Below, piece by piece: positions 7,338 through 15,825 of a stretch of 36,450 bases of DNA. The stretch is from JBDHZU01 sp039812085. Lineage in GTDB: Bacteria > Actinomycetota > Actinomycetes > S36-B12 > UBA10799. Made by a program: the position numbers and the translations under genes. Numbering within the stretch: position 1 is the first letter of the stretch; each line of letters opens with the position of its first letter. The stretch spans positions 1 through 36,450 of the forward strand of contig JBDHZU010000006.1 in NCBI GenBank assembly GCA_039812085.1, written 5' to 3'. The notes under the pieces were generated by a model. That model saw nothing but the letters and a program-made list of their open reading frames with translations. It was not told the origin of the DNA and made no database searches.

Positions 7338-7595
7338 GTGAGCACTCACGATCCCCTCGACCCGGCACAGGTGAAACCACTGGACGCCGATGGGGTTACT
7401 GCGGCAACCGTCGGCACAGCCGGATTCGCTATCGCAACCATCGTGTTGCTTCTTATGCGCACCCAGTTGGCTGCCCACGACGCCACCTGGTGGATCTGGG
7501 TAGGCGTCGTTGGCGTCCTACTTGGCGTTGCCGGAACCCTGTTCGCTCGCCGCCGACGCGCTGTCTACCGCGCTGCCGGGGCAACTTCGCACTAG
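7338..7595 (+). CDS. DUF2530 small membrane protein
   Basis: The 85-residue protein has the DUF2530 pattern: a polar start leading to VKPLDADGV, a first transmembrane helix (about 26-40), a short loop with TWWIW, a second helix (about 49-67) and a cluster of arginines (FARRRRAVYR). Two membrane passes with the basic end inside are expected. No function is known for the family. The start is GTG at 7338, placed by the TAGTCT -10 box six bases upstream. The DUF3027 gene follows 19 bp later on the same strand. Confidence 0.82.
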   Translation: MSTHDPLDPAQVKPLDADGVTAATVGTAGFAIATIVLLLMRTQLAAHDATWWIWVGVVGVLLGVAGTLFARRRRAVYRAAGATSH

Positions 7596-7614
7596 TTCTT
7601 ACCCAGAGGAACCA

Positions 7615-9165
7615 ATGACTGACGAGCAGAACCACGACGACCAGCATTCCGACCCTGCGTCTGATGCTGCGTCGATCGATGAATCCACCAACGACACCGA
7701 TGTTGAAGGCAGTGGCAACAACGGGGACTCCGATGAGTCGAGTGAATTCAACGAAGATCCCGTCTCTGTCGTCACCGGAGTCGGCGAACAAGCTCCGACC
7801 CCAACCGAAACCGTCGAACAAGAACAACCAGAAGCGGTGACGGAACCGCTGGAATCAGATGAGGTCGCAGCCGCTGCAGTCGAGCTAGCTCGCGCTGCCC
7901 TCATTGACGATGTCGGCGAACAAAGCGTTGGCGAACACATGGGTATTAGCGCAGATGCACCCGGAGTCGTCACCCATCTATTCGCCTGCCTAGATAAGTC
8001 GTACGTCGGCTGGCAGTGGGCGATCGCTGTGGCACGCATCCCAGACAGCGACACAGTGACGATCAACGAGACAGTCTTACTCCCGGCCGAAGGTGCTCTG
8101 CTGTCTCCCGAGTGGTTGCCGTGGGACAAGCGCGTGAAGCCGGGTGACATCTCTGGTCAGGATGTGTTGCCCACCGCGCCGGACGATCCACGATTGGTTC
8201 CCGGCTACACCGCGGACGACGAAGGTTCCGAACTCATCGAAGACGAACTCACGCCTACTCAGTGGGAACTGGGACTAGGACGAGTGCGAGTGCTGTCTCC
8301 CGCTGCTCAAGCCAAGGCTGCTCGACGCTGGCGCAAGCCAGCCGGATCGAATAAGTCACGCAATCGATCTGCTCCACTGCCATGTTCAACCTGCGGTTAC
8401 GCCGTTGCCCTCGCTGGCCCATTAGCACCGGCATTTGCCTTGTGCGCCAACGAGTTTGCCGAATATGACGGTCACGTCGTCGCACTGGATTTTGGCTGTG
8501 GAGCGCACAGTGAGATCACTGCCCCAGAGTCACGTGAGTCAGCACTTCCACTCGTCGTCGACGACTATTCGGATAGCCGTTTGGAACAAGTCGACGTGAA
8601 GTCGCTTCCCGAAGCGGAGCCAGAAAAGGCACCCGCGCAAGCCGCATCAGCTACTGATTCCTCCGACGACCCCGCGCCTGCCGATACCGAGTCCACCGAG
8701 GACTCACCGGACGAGGAATCCTCCGATGGTGACGATTCTTCAGTCGCAGACGAATCGCCAAGCACTGACACCGCGGACGAACACTCTGTCGAGCAGGACA
8801 GTGCTGACGAGGAATCCGACGACGGTGAAGACGACGAAGAGCTCGATGACTCCGACGACTCCGATGAGAATGACGAGGAGTTAGACAGTGACGAAGAGGA
8901 CGAACTAGACGAAGACGAACTCGATGACGAACTGGATGATGAGGATGATCCAGATCTCGACGAGGACGACGACGAGTCCGACGAGTCCGATGAGGACGAC
9001 GAATCCGACGACTTCGAAGATGACGAAGAAGACGATTCAGATGACGACGACCTCGACGAGGGCGACCTCGCGCCAGACGACGACCTAGACGATGCTCTCG
9101 ACATCGATGAGGCGTTCGAGGACGAAGAATCCAATGACCACGAAGCCGAAGGCGACGAGCGCTAA
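7615..9165 (+). CDS. DUF3027 protein with a giant acidic tail
   Basis: Residues about 85-320 of this 516-residue protein match the actinobacterial DUF3027 core: VELARAALID, HLFACLDKSYVGWQWAIAVAR, LLPAEGALLSPEWLPWDKRV, and a Cys-rich end with CSTCGY, a further Cys and GCGAH that could bind a metal. The first 85 residues are acidic and Gln/Thr-rich. From about residue 345 to the end the chain is nearly all Asp, Glu and Ser, in repeats such as DDE and DESDE. The function is unknown; such tails can mimic nucleic acid or bind basic proteins. ATG at 7615 has GAGGA upstream. It is convergent with the XPB gene, with 12 bp between stops. Confidence 0.82.
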   Translation: MTDEQNHDDQHSDPASDAASIDESTNDTDVEGSGNNGDSDESSEFNEDPVSVVTGVGEQAPTPTETVEQEQPEAVTEPLESDEVAAAAVELARAALIDDVGEQSVGEHMGISADAPGVVTHLFACLDKSYVGWQWAIAVARIPDSDTVTINETVLLPAEGALLSPEWLPWDKRVKPGDISGQDVLPTAPDDPRLVPGYTADDEGSELIEDELTPTQWELGLGRVRVLSPAAQAKAARRWRKPAGSNKSRNRSAPLPCSTCGYAVALAGPLAPAFALCANEFAEYDGHVVALDFGCGAHSEITAPESRESALPLVVDDYSDSRLEQVDVKSLPEAEPEKAPAQAASATDSSDDPAPADTESTEDSPDEESSDGDDSSVADESPSTDTADEHSVEQDSADEESDDGEDDEELDDSDDSDENDEELDSDEEDELDEDELDDELDDEDDPDLDEDDDESDESDEDDESDDFEDDEEDDSDDDDLDEGDLAPDDDLDDALDIDEAFEDEESNDHEAEGDER

Positions 9166-9177
9166 CCCATCAGGGCC

Positions 9178-10824
9178 TTACTCGAACGTAGCCAGGTCGT
9201 CGATGTCCAGGATTCGATAGGCATATCCCTGTTCAGATAGGAACCGCTGCCGATGAGCGGCGTAGTCAGCGTCAATCGTGTCCCGTACAACGACGGTGTA
9301 AAACCGAGCCGAACGCCCATCTGCCTTGGGCCGAAGAATTCGTCCTAATCGCTGAGCCTCTTCTTGCCGCGATCCGAAGCTTCCGCTGACCTGGATGGCG
9401 ATTGAGGCTTCGGGTAGATCGATGGAGAAGTTGGCGACCTTACTGACGACCAATAACTCAATTTCACCGTTACGGAATTGTTCGTACAGCTCCTGACGAC
9501 GCTTGTTCGGCGTCGAGCCGGTGATGACGGGGACATCGAACTGGTCAGCCAACTCATCGAGCTGATCGAGGTATTGCCCAATGACGAGGGTCGGTTCTCC
9601 CTTGTGTCGATCAATGAGTTGCCGGACGGCCGAGATTTTCTCTTTGGCTGTTGCCGCCAATCGGTACTTGTCCTCCTGCTCAGCCACGGCGTACACCATG
9701 CGATCAGCCTCGGGCAGGGTGACGCGGACCTCTACGCAGTCGGCGGGAGCGATGTATCCCTGGGCTTCAATTTCTCGCCAGGGCGCGTCATACCGTTTAG
9801 GTCCGATGAGGCTGAATACCTCGGTCTCTTGGTGGTCTTCTCGCACCAAGGTGGCGGTCAGGCCTAGACGCCGTCGGGCCTGAAGGTCAGCCGTGAACCG
9901 AAAAACGGGTGCAGGCAAGAGATGCACCTCGTCGTAAACGATCAATCCCCAGTCGCGACTGTCGAACAGGTCCAAGTGGGGATAGACCCCTTTGCGCTTG
10001 GAGGTCACCACTTGGTAGGTCGCGATAGTGACCGGACGGATCTCCTTCTTGGCACCGGAGTATTCGCCGATCTCTTCTTCGGTCAGGGTGGTTCGACGCA
10101 GGAGTTCGTCGCGCCATTGCCGTGCGGACACTGTGGACGTCACCAAGATCAGTGTGGTGGCCTTTGCTTTGGCCATCGCCGCCGCACCAACGATGGTTTT
10201 ACCGGCCCCGCAGGGCAGCACCACAACCCCTGATCCGCCGTGCCAGAAACCGTCTGTCGCTTGCTGTTGGTAGTCGCGTAGCGCCCATCCGTCTTGCACA
10301 AGATCAATGTCGTGAGCTTCCCCATCGACGTACCCAGCCAAGTCTTCGGCCGGCCAGCCCAGTTTGAGCAGTGCCTGCTTAAGGCGTCCCCGCTCACTGG
10401 GGAATACCTTGACGGTCTGTTCGTCAATGCGATCGCCAAACATGCCATCAGTCCGCTTGCTGCGCAGAACCTCTTCCAGAACCGTCAGGTCAGTCGCCAC
10501 CATGACTAATCCGTTGGCAGGGTCGTCGTGAAGCTGCAACTTGCCGTATCGGTCCATCGTGTCCGCGATGTCCACCAACAGCGAGTGCGGCACTGGAAAG
10601 CGAGACAAGCGGATCAACGAGTCCACGACTTGTTCGGCGTCATGCCCAGCGGCTCGCGCATTCCATAAGCCGAGATTGGTCAACCGATAGGTATGAATGT
10701 GCTCTGGTGCCCGTTCCAGTTCGGCGAAAGGCGCGATCTCCTGTCGGGCTTGTTCAGACAGTTCATGGTCGACCTCAAGCAGGATCGTCTTGTCGCTTTG
10801 CACGATGAGTGGACCATCAACCAT
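9178..10824 (-). CDS. XPB/Rad25-family DNA helicase
   Basis: This 548-residue superfamily 2 helicase is the bacterial XPB (ERCC3) homologue, a 3'-5' ATP-dependent DNA helicase linked to DNA repair or transcription. Motifs visible: PCGAGKT (Walker A, about 204-210), YDEVH (motif II, about 297-301), GLTATLVRED that contains the XPB-specific RED loop (about 328-330), SGSFGSRQEEAQRLGRILRP (motifs V-VI). The N-terminal part carries the XPB damage-recognition-like domain. ATG at 10824 overlaps the end of the upstream partner gene by eight bases with GGAG upstream, so the two are translationally coupled. I recall the same pair in mycobacteria (Rv0861c-Rv0862c). Confidence 0.93.
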   Translation of the reverse strand: MVDGPLIVQSDKTILLEVDHELSEQARQEIAPFAELERAPEHIHTYRLTNLGLWNARAAGHDAEQVVDSLIRLSRFPVPHSLLVDIADTMDRYGKLQLHDDPANGLVMVATDLTVLEEVLRSKRTDGMFGDRIDEQTVKVFPSERGRLKQALLKLGWPAEDLAGYVDGEAHDIDLVQDGWALRDYQQQATDGFWHGGSGVVVLPCGAGKTIVGAAAMAKAKATTLILVTSTVSARQWRDELLRRTTLTEEEIGEYSGAKKEIRPVTIATYQVVTSKRKGVYPHLDLFDSRDWGLIVYDEVHLLPAPVFRFTADLQARRRLGLTATLVREDHQETEVFSLIGPKRYDAPWREIEAQGYIAPADCVEVRVTLPEADRMVYAVAEQEDKYRLAATAKEKISAVRQLIDRHKGEPTLVIGQYLDQLDELADQFDVPVITGSTPNKRRQELYEQFRNGEIELLVVSKVANFSIDLPEASIAIQVSGSFGSRQEEAQRLGRILRPKADGRSARFYTVVVRDTIDADYAAHRQRFLSEQGYAYRILDIDDLATFE

Positions 10825-12868
10825 TGTTGTTCTCCGTTTGGTTTGCTTCGGACGGATCGGCGCGACGAACTCCCGTCACCCTGGCTATCGCCAGGGTTCG
10901 AACTCGTCCCGATCCATGGTCGAACACTGAGAGGGCGCCGCCAGAGTTACTGACAACATCCACCAGAAGTTGGGTTGTCATTCCGGCATTGTCTGCATGA
11001 CCCAACCAGATAGGGAAACCGTCTTCCTGCGCCGACCGGATCAGTGCAGCGGAAGCGGCGACGGCCATCCGGGGAACCTCCACACTCGCGTTGGTGGCAT
11101 CGGAGTCATCAACATCGGAATCAGACGAGCTATTCCGTTGCGTTCGGGTCAGTGCCCGAGCAAGTGCGGCGATCAGCACCTCATCCGCACCAGCAAGTTC
11201 GGCATTCTGGTTACTACTTGCCGTCGCACGGTGACGTCGATGAGAAACCACCATCGTCTGACCGTCCGCACCTTCAGCCACTGGCGTATGGCCAAGCGAG
11301 CGAACAATGTCCAGCAAACTCGAAGGCGCGGCAGAAGACACCACAACCTCTGGCGTCAGACGCACCAGTCCAAGGCTGGCCGCTCGAGGATGGCCCAATA
11401 GGTCGGCGATGATGGATTCGTCATCGCAACGCAAGTAACTACTCGCTGAACCGATCCGGGCATCCCCATGGCGACGGGCAACATCAGTAATCAGGTACTG
11501 CAATGGCTGTGGCAACGGTGTGGCACTGGCTTGTTCGAACTGTGCACTCAAGTCCGCTGGCAGCCAACCCCAATCCATAGCCCGCGCGAGCGATTCGGCA
11601 GTGACTCGATGTACCCGGGCAGCACCTCGTGACTCCACCTCGGTGGCCGCATTCAGCAAGGCTCGCAGGTGTGGATTCGGTGGACCTGGGACAACCAACG
11701 TCAGATCAGCTTGGGCCACGAACTGTTCGACCGGTGTAGGCATGACCGACTCAGCGCAGCGTCGCAGTTCGGACAGTTCAACTGATGACGTCCACTGGCG
11801 ACCGAGGGCGGTCAATGCCCCGGCAACGGCCAGACCTAGCCACTCAGCCTGCAACCAGCAGGCCTGCACCATGCGCGATCGCGCATTGGTATTCCAACGA
11901 GGCAACCGGTCAGCAATCGCACTCTGCAAGTGAGTCAGTTCGATGGCATGACCCTCCGGTACGCCCGCCCATACCTGCATGACGTGGGTGCGCAGTGATC
12001 GAAGTTGCGGGTTCGCCGTGTACTGCGAGGCCGGGGTAATCCGACTCCCATCTGCGGCAGTGAGTCCGATCAACGAGGAATCTCGATCCGACGACGACCA
12101 TGCGCGGGCCAACAATGCCCACTGATCAGGCAACGATGCCCCAGACCACGCATCGAACTCCAGGGTGGGAACAAGAGCTGGCTGATCCTCGTTATCCGGT
12201 GCGACCAGGCCGGTTGCGATTGCCAGTTCCAGCCAGAACCCCACCTGCTGCTGATCGGAATCCATCGCTTCAGCCACGGCTGCAAACTCACGCACACCCA
12301 GACCACCAGTACGCAACAGGCGTGGCCCGTTAGCGGATAAGTGGTCGCCGAGTGCTGTCACGTGATCGGTCGACTCAACTGCAGCCATTCCGGCGTAATC
12401 GTCAAGCTGTCGAACGCTCGTTGGCGCAGACTCCAGTTCCACAGTGTCCAATGGACCGGTGTCGTAGGTTTCGATTCCCACTGACGCCAGCGCCGACGGA
12501 ATCCGGACGGCAGACTGCACACTGTCCGGCTGTGGCCCCCAGAACAGCGCGCGAGCCCACAGCTCGTCGGCGATTTCCAACAGTCGTGAGTGCTCCTCCG
12601 GTGGGACCGAAAGGTCAGCCAACGTCACCGGCTGAACAGCGGCGGCAGCCTCCAGCAGAACTTGTAGCTGTTGCCGATCGAGCTGATCCAACGCGCGACG
12701 AATGCTGGTGATCTCACCGGCTCGGGCAGCTAACTCGCTGACATCGCTGGGTACTGGACGTGCCAGATCAGGGCGGACACGCAAGAGGTGAGCCAACTGG
12801 GGTTCGGGACGCTGACGCAGATCCTCAGCGAGGCTGCGCATGCGACGAGTAGAACGGTCAGTAGGCAT
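10817..12868 (-). CDS. XPB-associated helicase-like protein (Rv0862c type)
   Basis: The 683-residue protein belongs to the actinobacterial family annotated as helicase XPB/Ssl2 N-terminal-domain or helicase C-terminal-domain protein, always next to XPB. There are no Walker A or DEAH motifs in it. The N-terminal region is rich in Leu and Arg (LAHLLRVRPDLARPVPSDVSELAARAG) and looks like repeated winged-helix folds; the C-terminal region contains AMDWGWLPADLSAQF and IWLGHADNAG. It probably acts as the partner or targeting subunit of the helicase. The ATG at 12868 lies seven bases after a TACCGT -10 box (leaderless). The end overlaps XPB by eight bases. Confidence 0.82.
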   Translation of the reverse strand: MPTDRSTRRMRSLAEDLRQRPEPQLAHLLRVRPDLARPVPSDVSELAARAGEITSIRRALDQLDRQQLQVLLEAAAAVQPVTLADLSVPPEEHSRLLEIADELWARALFWGPQPDSVQSAVRIPSALASVGIETYDTGPLDTVELESAPTSVRQLDDYAGMAAVESTDHVTALGDHLSANGPRLLRTGGLGVREFAAVAEAMDSDQQQVGFWLELAIATGLVAPDNEDQPALVPTLEFDAWSGASLPDQWALLARAWSSSDRDSSLIGLTAADGSRITPASQYTANPQLRSLRTHVMQVWAGVPEGHAIELTHLQSAIADRLPRWNTNARSRMVQACWLQAEWLGLAVAGALTALGRQWTSSVELSELRRCAESVMPTPVEQFVAQADLTLVVPGPPNPHLRALLNAATEVESRGAARVHRVTAESLARAMDWGWLPADLSAQFEQASATPLPQPLQYLITDVARRHGDARIGSASSYLRCDDESIIADLLGHPRAASLGLVRLTPEVVVSSAAPSSLLDIVRSLGHTPVAEGADGQTMVVSHRRHRATASSNQNAELAGADEVLIAALARALTRTQRNSSSDSDVDDSDATNASVEVPRMAVAASAALIRSAQEDGFPIWLGHADNAGMTTQLLVDVVSNSGGALSVFDHGSGRVRTLAIARVTGVRRADPSEANQTENNNG

Positions 12869-12875
12869 CCGACCT

Positions 12876-12881
12876 ACGGTA
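12876..12881 (-). promoter_or_regulatory. -10 box (TACCGT), leaderless start of the XPB operon
   Basis: TACCGT on the minus strand ends seven bases before the ATG at 12868. No Shine-Dalgarno sequence is present. Confidence 0.45.
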
Positions 12882-12922
12882 CGTGCCTCACCCGGCAGCG
12901 ACCAAATTCAGTGACGGAAGTC

Positions 12923-13306
12923 CTACGTGTCGATGTCTTGGGCGACGGCGCGCAGCACCTTCGCCACCGCACGAGCACGCTGGTCATCGGGGTACTGACC
13001 ACGACGAAGCGAGTTCGAGACTCCATCGAGCAATTTGATGAGATCTTCCACCACAGGGGCAAGTTGATCGGCAGGCTTGCGGGTGGCCTTGACCACCGAC
13101 GGCGCGTCTTCCAGCACCTTTACGCTGAGCGCTTGCTTACCGCGACGCCCATCGACAACACCGAAGTCCACCTTGGAACCAGGCTTCAGCGCATCCATGC
13201 CTTCCGGCAAAGCCGTGGCGTGGACAAACACGTCATCACCGTCATCAGTGGCGAGAAAACCGAAACCTTTCTCGGTGTCGTACCACTTGACTTTGCCGGT
13301 AGGCAC
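12923..13306 (-). CDS. cspB: Cold-shock-domain RNA/ssDNA-binding protein, CspB type
   Basis: The 127-residue protein begins with a cold-shock domain (residues 1-65): PTGKVKWYDTEKGFGFL with RNP-1 (KGFGFL), and VFVHATAL with RNP-2. The C-terminal half is a helical extension with QYPDDQRARAV, found in the long actinobacterial CspB proteins. It should act as an RNA chaperone. The open frame extends ten residues upstream, but GTG at 13306 is preceded by AAGGAG at good spacing and relatives begin with PTGKVKWYD. It lies between the XPB pair and the YceI-like gene, transcribed the same way. Confidence 0.9.
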   Translation of the reverse strand: MPTGKVKWYDTEKGFGFLATDDGDDVFVHATALPEGMDALKPGSKVDFGVVDGRRGKQALSVKVLEDAPSVVKATRKPADQLAPVVEDLIKLLDGVSNSLRRGQYPDDQRARAVAKVLRAVAQDIDT

Positions 13307-13397
13307 AGCGAACTCCTTGGGTTGATCGGCCTGCAACGCAGGCGTACGAATGAATAAGGCTACCGGCAGCGCGCATACCGCGTGCGCAAGTTTCGCC

Positions 13398-13868
13398 CTA
13401 GCTGACGTGGAACTGACCGCCGAGGGTCAGGTCCAGCTTCTTGACATTGCCGAAGCCAGGAATAGGTAGATGCAGATCGGTGAAAGTTGCCATCCCGTCA
13501 ACGGTCAACGCATCGTCGGAAAACCAATGGCAGGTCAACGAAATAGGGATGTCGATGGTTCCGCATACCGCATTTCCGACAAAGGTCAGATCATCTGCGG
13601 AGTTGGCTTGACCGTTGAAACGCAAGATGCCATCTGAGTGCTTGGAGATAATCCCGGCGACGCTGCGATCCAGGATTCCTTTGCCGGTAGAGAACTCACT
13701 GAGCGCAGTCTGCAAATCCAGCGTCGGGGCCTCGGCCACCTCGAGCTTTCCGCCGACGAATGGTGCCTTTCCACTCACGGACACCAGCCCAACTCGACTG
13801 GTGTGCATAGTGAGTTCGCCCAAGCGCGGGACGACATCCCACGACGTTCGGTTTCCAGAATCTGCCAT
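13398..13868 (-). CDS. YceI-like domain protein
   Basis: The 156-residue protein has the YceI-like pattern: WDVVPRLGELTMHTSRVGLVSVSGKAPFVGGKLEV near the start, DLQTALSEF and HSDGILRFNG, and an end with DLTLGGQFHVS. The family forms a lipocalin-like barrel that holds isoprenoid-type or other lipophilic molecules. There is no signal peptide, so the protein should be cytoplasmic, unlike the periplasmic enterobacterial YceI. ATG at 13868 is placed by the TAGGCT -10 box seven bases upstream (leaderless). Confidence 0.75.
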   Translation of the reverse strand: MADSGNRTSWDVVPRLGELTMHTSRVGLVSVSGKAPFVGGKLEVAEAPTLDLQTALSEFSTGKGILDRSVAGIISKHSDGILRFNGQANSADDLTFVGNAVCGTIDIPISLTCHWFSDDALTVDGMATFTDLHLPIPGFGNVKKLDLTLGGQFHVS

Positions 13869-13875
13869 GTCATTC

Positions 13876-13881
13876 AGCCTA
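13876..13881 (-). promoter_or_regulatory. -10 box (TAGGCT), leaderless start of the YceI-like gene
   Basis: TAGGCT on the minus strand is followed by seven bases and the ATG at 13868. There is no Shine-Dalgarno sequence. Confidence 0.5.
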
Positions 13882-13896
13882 GTTCTCCGGTAGATA

Positions 13897-13938
13897 CGAA
13901 GCAGGCGCCAGACGAGTGTTCGTCTGGCGCCTGCTTCG
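13897..13938 (-). terminator. groEL terminator hairpin
   Basis: The arms at 13897-13915 and 13920-13938 are perfectly complementary over 19 bp with a four-base loop. The hairpin lies directly after the groEL stop at 13949. No T-run follows, as is common in actinobacteria. Confidence 0.85.
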
Positions 13939-13948
13939 AAATGTGGAC

Positions 13949-15577
13949 TTAGAAGTCCATACCGCCCATGCCACCGTCGGCACCTGGCATTGCCGGAGCA
14001 GCCTTTTCTGGCTTGTCCGCAACGACAGCTTCCGTGGTGAGGAACAGTGCAGCAATGGACGCAGCGTTCTGCAGAGCAGAGCGGGTCACCTTGGCCGGGT
14101 CGATAACGCCCTCGGCAATGAGATCCACGTACTCGTTGGTGGCTGCATTGAGTCCGTGACCGGGCTCAAGGTTGCGCACCTTCTCTGCCACAACGCCGCC
14201 CTCGAGGCCAGCGTTCACAGCGATCTGCTTCAGCGGGGCTTCGATCGCGACCTTGACGATGTTGGCGCCAACAGCCTCGTCGCCTTCCACATCCAGCTTC
14301 TCGAATGCGTTCTTGCCCGCCTGGATCAGAGCAACGCCACCACCGGCGACGATTCCCTCTTCCACGGCAGCCTTCGCGTTACGAACGGCATCCTCGATGC
14401 GGTGCTTGCGCTCCTTGAGCTCGACCTCGGTTGCCGCACCAGCCTTGATGACGGCGACGCCACCGGCCAGCTTGGCCAGTCGCTCCTGCAGCTTCTCGCG
14501 GTCGTAATCGGAATCAGAGTTCTCGATTTCGGCACGAATCTGGTTGACACGACCAGCGATCTGCTCGGGATCACCAGCACCCTCGACGATCGTCGTCTCT
14601 TCCTTGGTGACGACGACCTTGCGGGCACGTCCCAGCAGTTCCAGGCCAGTGGTCTCCAGCTTGAGGCCAACCTCTTCGCTGATGACCTGTCCACCGGTCA
14701 GGGTCGCGATGTCCTGCAGCATCGCCTTACGGCGATCTCCGAAGCCTGGAGCCTTGACGGCAACTGACTTGAAGGTGCCACGGATCTTGTTAACGACCAG
14801 GGTCGACAGCGCTTCACCTTCGACATCTTCGGCCAGAATCAGCAACGGCTTACCGGACTGCATGACCTTCTCCAGCAGCGGCAGCAGATCCTTGACGGAA
14901 GAAATCTTCTGATTGGCGATGAGCACGTACGGGTCTTCCAGCACGGTCTCCATGCGCTCAGCATCGGTCACGAAGTAGGCCGAGATGTAGCCCTTGTCGA
15001 AGCGCATACCTTCGGTGAGCTCAAGCTCCAGTCCGAAAGTGTTGCTCTCCTCGACGGTGATGACACCTTCCTTGCCGACCTTCTCCATGGCTTCGGCGAT
15101 GATTTCGCCGATCTGAGTGTCCGCAGCGGAGATGGAAGCCGTGGCAGCAATCTGCTCTTTGGTCTCCACTTCCTTGGCCATCTCGAGCAACTGACCGGAG
15201 ACGGCTTCTGCTGCCTTCTCGATCCCGCGCTTGAGTGCCATCGGGTTGGTGCCTGCGGCAACGTTGCGCAAACCCTCACGAACCAGGGCCTGGGCAAGCA
15301 CGGTGGCCGTGGTGGTTCCGTCGCCAGCGACATCGTCGGTCTTCTTGGCAACTTCCTTGACCAGTTCTGCACCGATCTTTTCGTATGGGTCTTCGAGTTC
15401 GATCTCCTTCGCGATGGACACACCATCGTTGGTGATCGTGGGGGCGCCCCACTTCTTCTCGAGTACCACGTTGCGGCCCTTGGGACCGAGGGTGACCTTG
15501 ACAGCGTCGGCGAGCTGGTTCATACCGCTCTCCAGGCTGCGTCGAGCCTCCTCATCAAAAGCGATGATCTTCGCCAT
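13949..15577 (-). CDS. groEL: 60 kDa chaperonin GroEL
   Basis: The 542-residue ATP-dependent chaperonin folds cytoplasmic proteins as a double-ring complex. The N terminus (MAKIIAFDEEARRSLESGMN), KVTLGPKGRNVVLEKKWG, GDGTTTATVLAQALVREG and the C-terminal GGMGGMDF tail are all typical. No groES lies next to it, so this is the stand-alone (groEL2-like) copy of actinobacteria. ATG at 15577 has GGAGG ten bases upstream, inside a perfect hairpin. Two CIRCE elements upstream indicate HrcA control. The MoaD-like and threonine synthase genes lie upstream in the same direction beyond one other gene, close to what I recall from Streptomyces. Confidence 0.97.
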   Translation of the reverse strand: MAKIIAFDEEARRSLESGMNQLADAVKVTLGPKGRNVVLEKKWGAPTITNDGVSIAKEIELEDPYEKIGAELVKEVAKKTDDVAGDGTTTATVLAQALVREGLRNVAAGTNPMALKRGIEKAAEAVSGQLLEMAKEVETKEQIAATASISAADTQIGEIIAEAMEKVGKEGVITVEESNTFGLELELTEGMRFDKGYISAYFVTDAERMETVLEDPYVLIANQKISSVKDLLPLLEKVMQSGKPLLILAEDVEGEALSTLVVNKIRGTFKSVAVKAPGFGDRRKAMLQDIATLTGGQVISEEVGLKLETTGLELLGRARKVVVTKEETTIVEGAGDPEQIAGRVNQIRAEIENSDSDYDREKLQERLAKLAGGVAVIKAGAATEVELKERKHRIEDAVRNAKAAVEEGIVAGGGVALIQAGKNAFEKLDVEGDEAVGANIVKVAIEAPLKQIAVNAGLEGGVVAEKVRNLEPGHGLNAATNEYVDLIAEGVIDPAKVTRSALQNAASIAALFLTTEAVVADKPEKAAPAMPGADGGMGGMDF

Positions 15578-15582
15578 GTGGA

Positions 15583-15600
15583 ATTGACCTCCGGGTCAAT
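15583..15600 (-). promoter_or_regulatory. Hairpin masking the groEL Shine-Dalgarno sequence
   Basis: On the minus strand ATTGACC-CGGA-GGTCAAT forms a seven-base-pair perfect stem with a four-base loop. The Shine-Dalgarno sequence GGAGG occupies the loop and the start of the 3' arm. The geometry is that of a simple RNA thermometer. Confidence 0.45.
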
Positions 15601-15701
15601 CGAATGGTTTTCCTACCGGCAGTGCCCGCGACGGACGGTCGTCACCATTGCCGATCACTTCTCGACATAGTGGCGGCCTCACTACCGGCCAGGTTCTTGG
15701 A

Positions 15702-15728
15702 TTGTCACTCTGGACTGCAGAGTGCTAA
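15702..15728. promoter_or_regulatory. CIRCE element 1 (HrcA operator) of groEL
   Basis: Read on the minus strand: TTAGCACTC, nine bases, GAGTGACAA. The left arm is a perfect CIRCE half-site and the right arm matches seven of nine bases of GAGTGCTAA. It lies about 125 bp upstream of the groEL start. Confidence 0.88.
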
Positions 15729-15737
15729 CCCACATTA

Positions 15738-15764
15738 TTGGCACTCTCCCCCAGAGAGTGCAAG
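15738..15764. promoter_or_regulatory. CIRCE element 2 (HrcA operator) of groEL
   Basis: Read on the plus strand: TTGGCACTC, nine bases, GAGTGCAAG. It matches CIRCE at 15 of 18 arm positions. It is centred 36 bp from the first element. A TAATGT hexamer between the two, on the minus strand, could be the -10 box. Confidence 0.75.
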
Positions 15765-15765
15765 T

Positions 15766-15806
15766 GCCCCCGGTGAACCAATCCAGGTGGACGGTTCGCC
15801 GGGGGC
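15766..15806 (-). terminator. Terminator of the GDPD-like gene
   Basis: Arms at 15766-15779 and 15793-15806 pair at 13 of 14 positions with the remaining pair a wobble. The hairpin begins about 20 bp after the stop at 15826 and abuts the second CIRCE element. Confidence 0.75.
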
Positions 15807-15825
15807 GACGTGCGATCGGTAATGC

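Noticed and set aside
8565..9134. Long poly-serine open frame on the minus strand inside the DUF3027 gene
   Set aside because: It is the reverse complement of the Asp/Glu-rich tail; GAC/GAG codons read as serine on the other strand.
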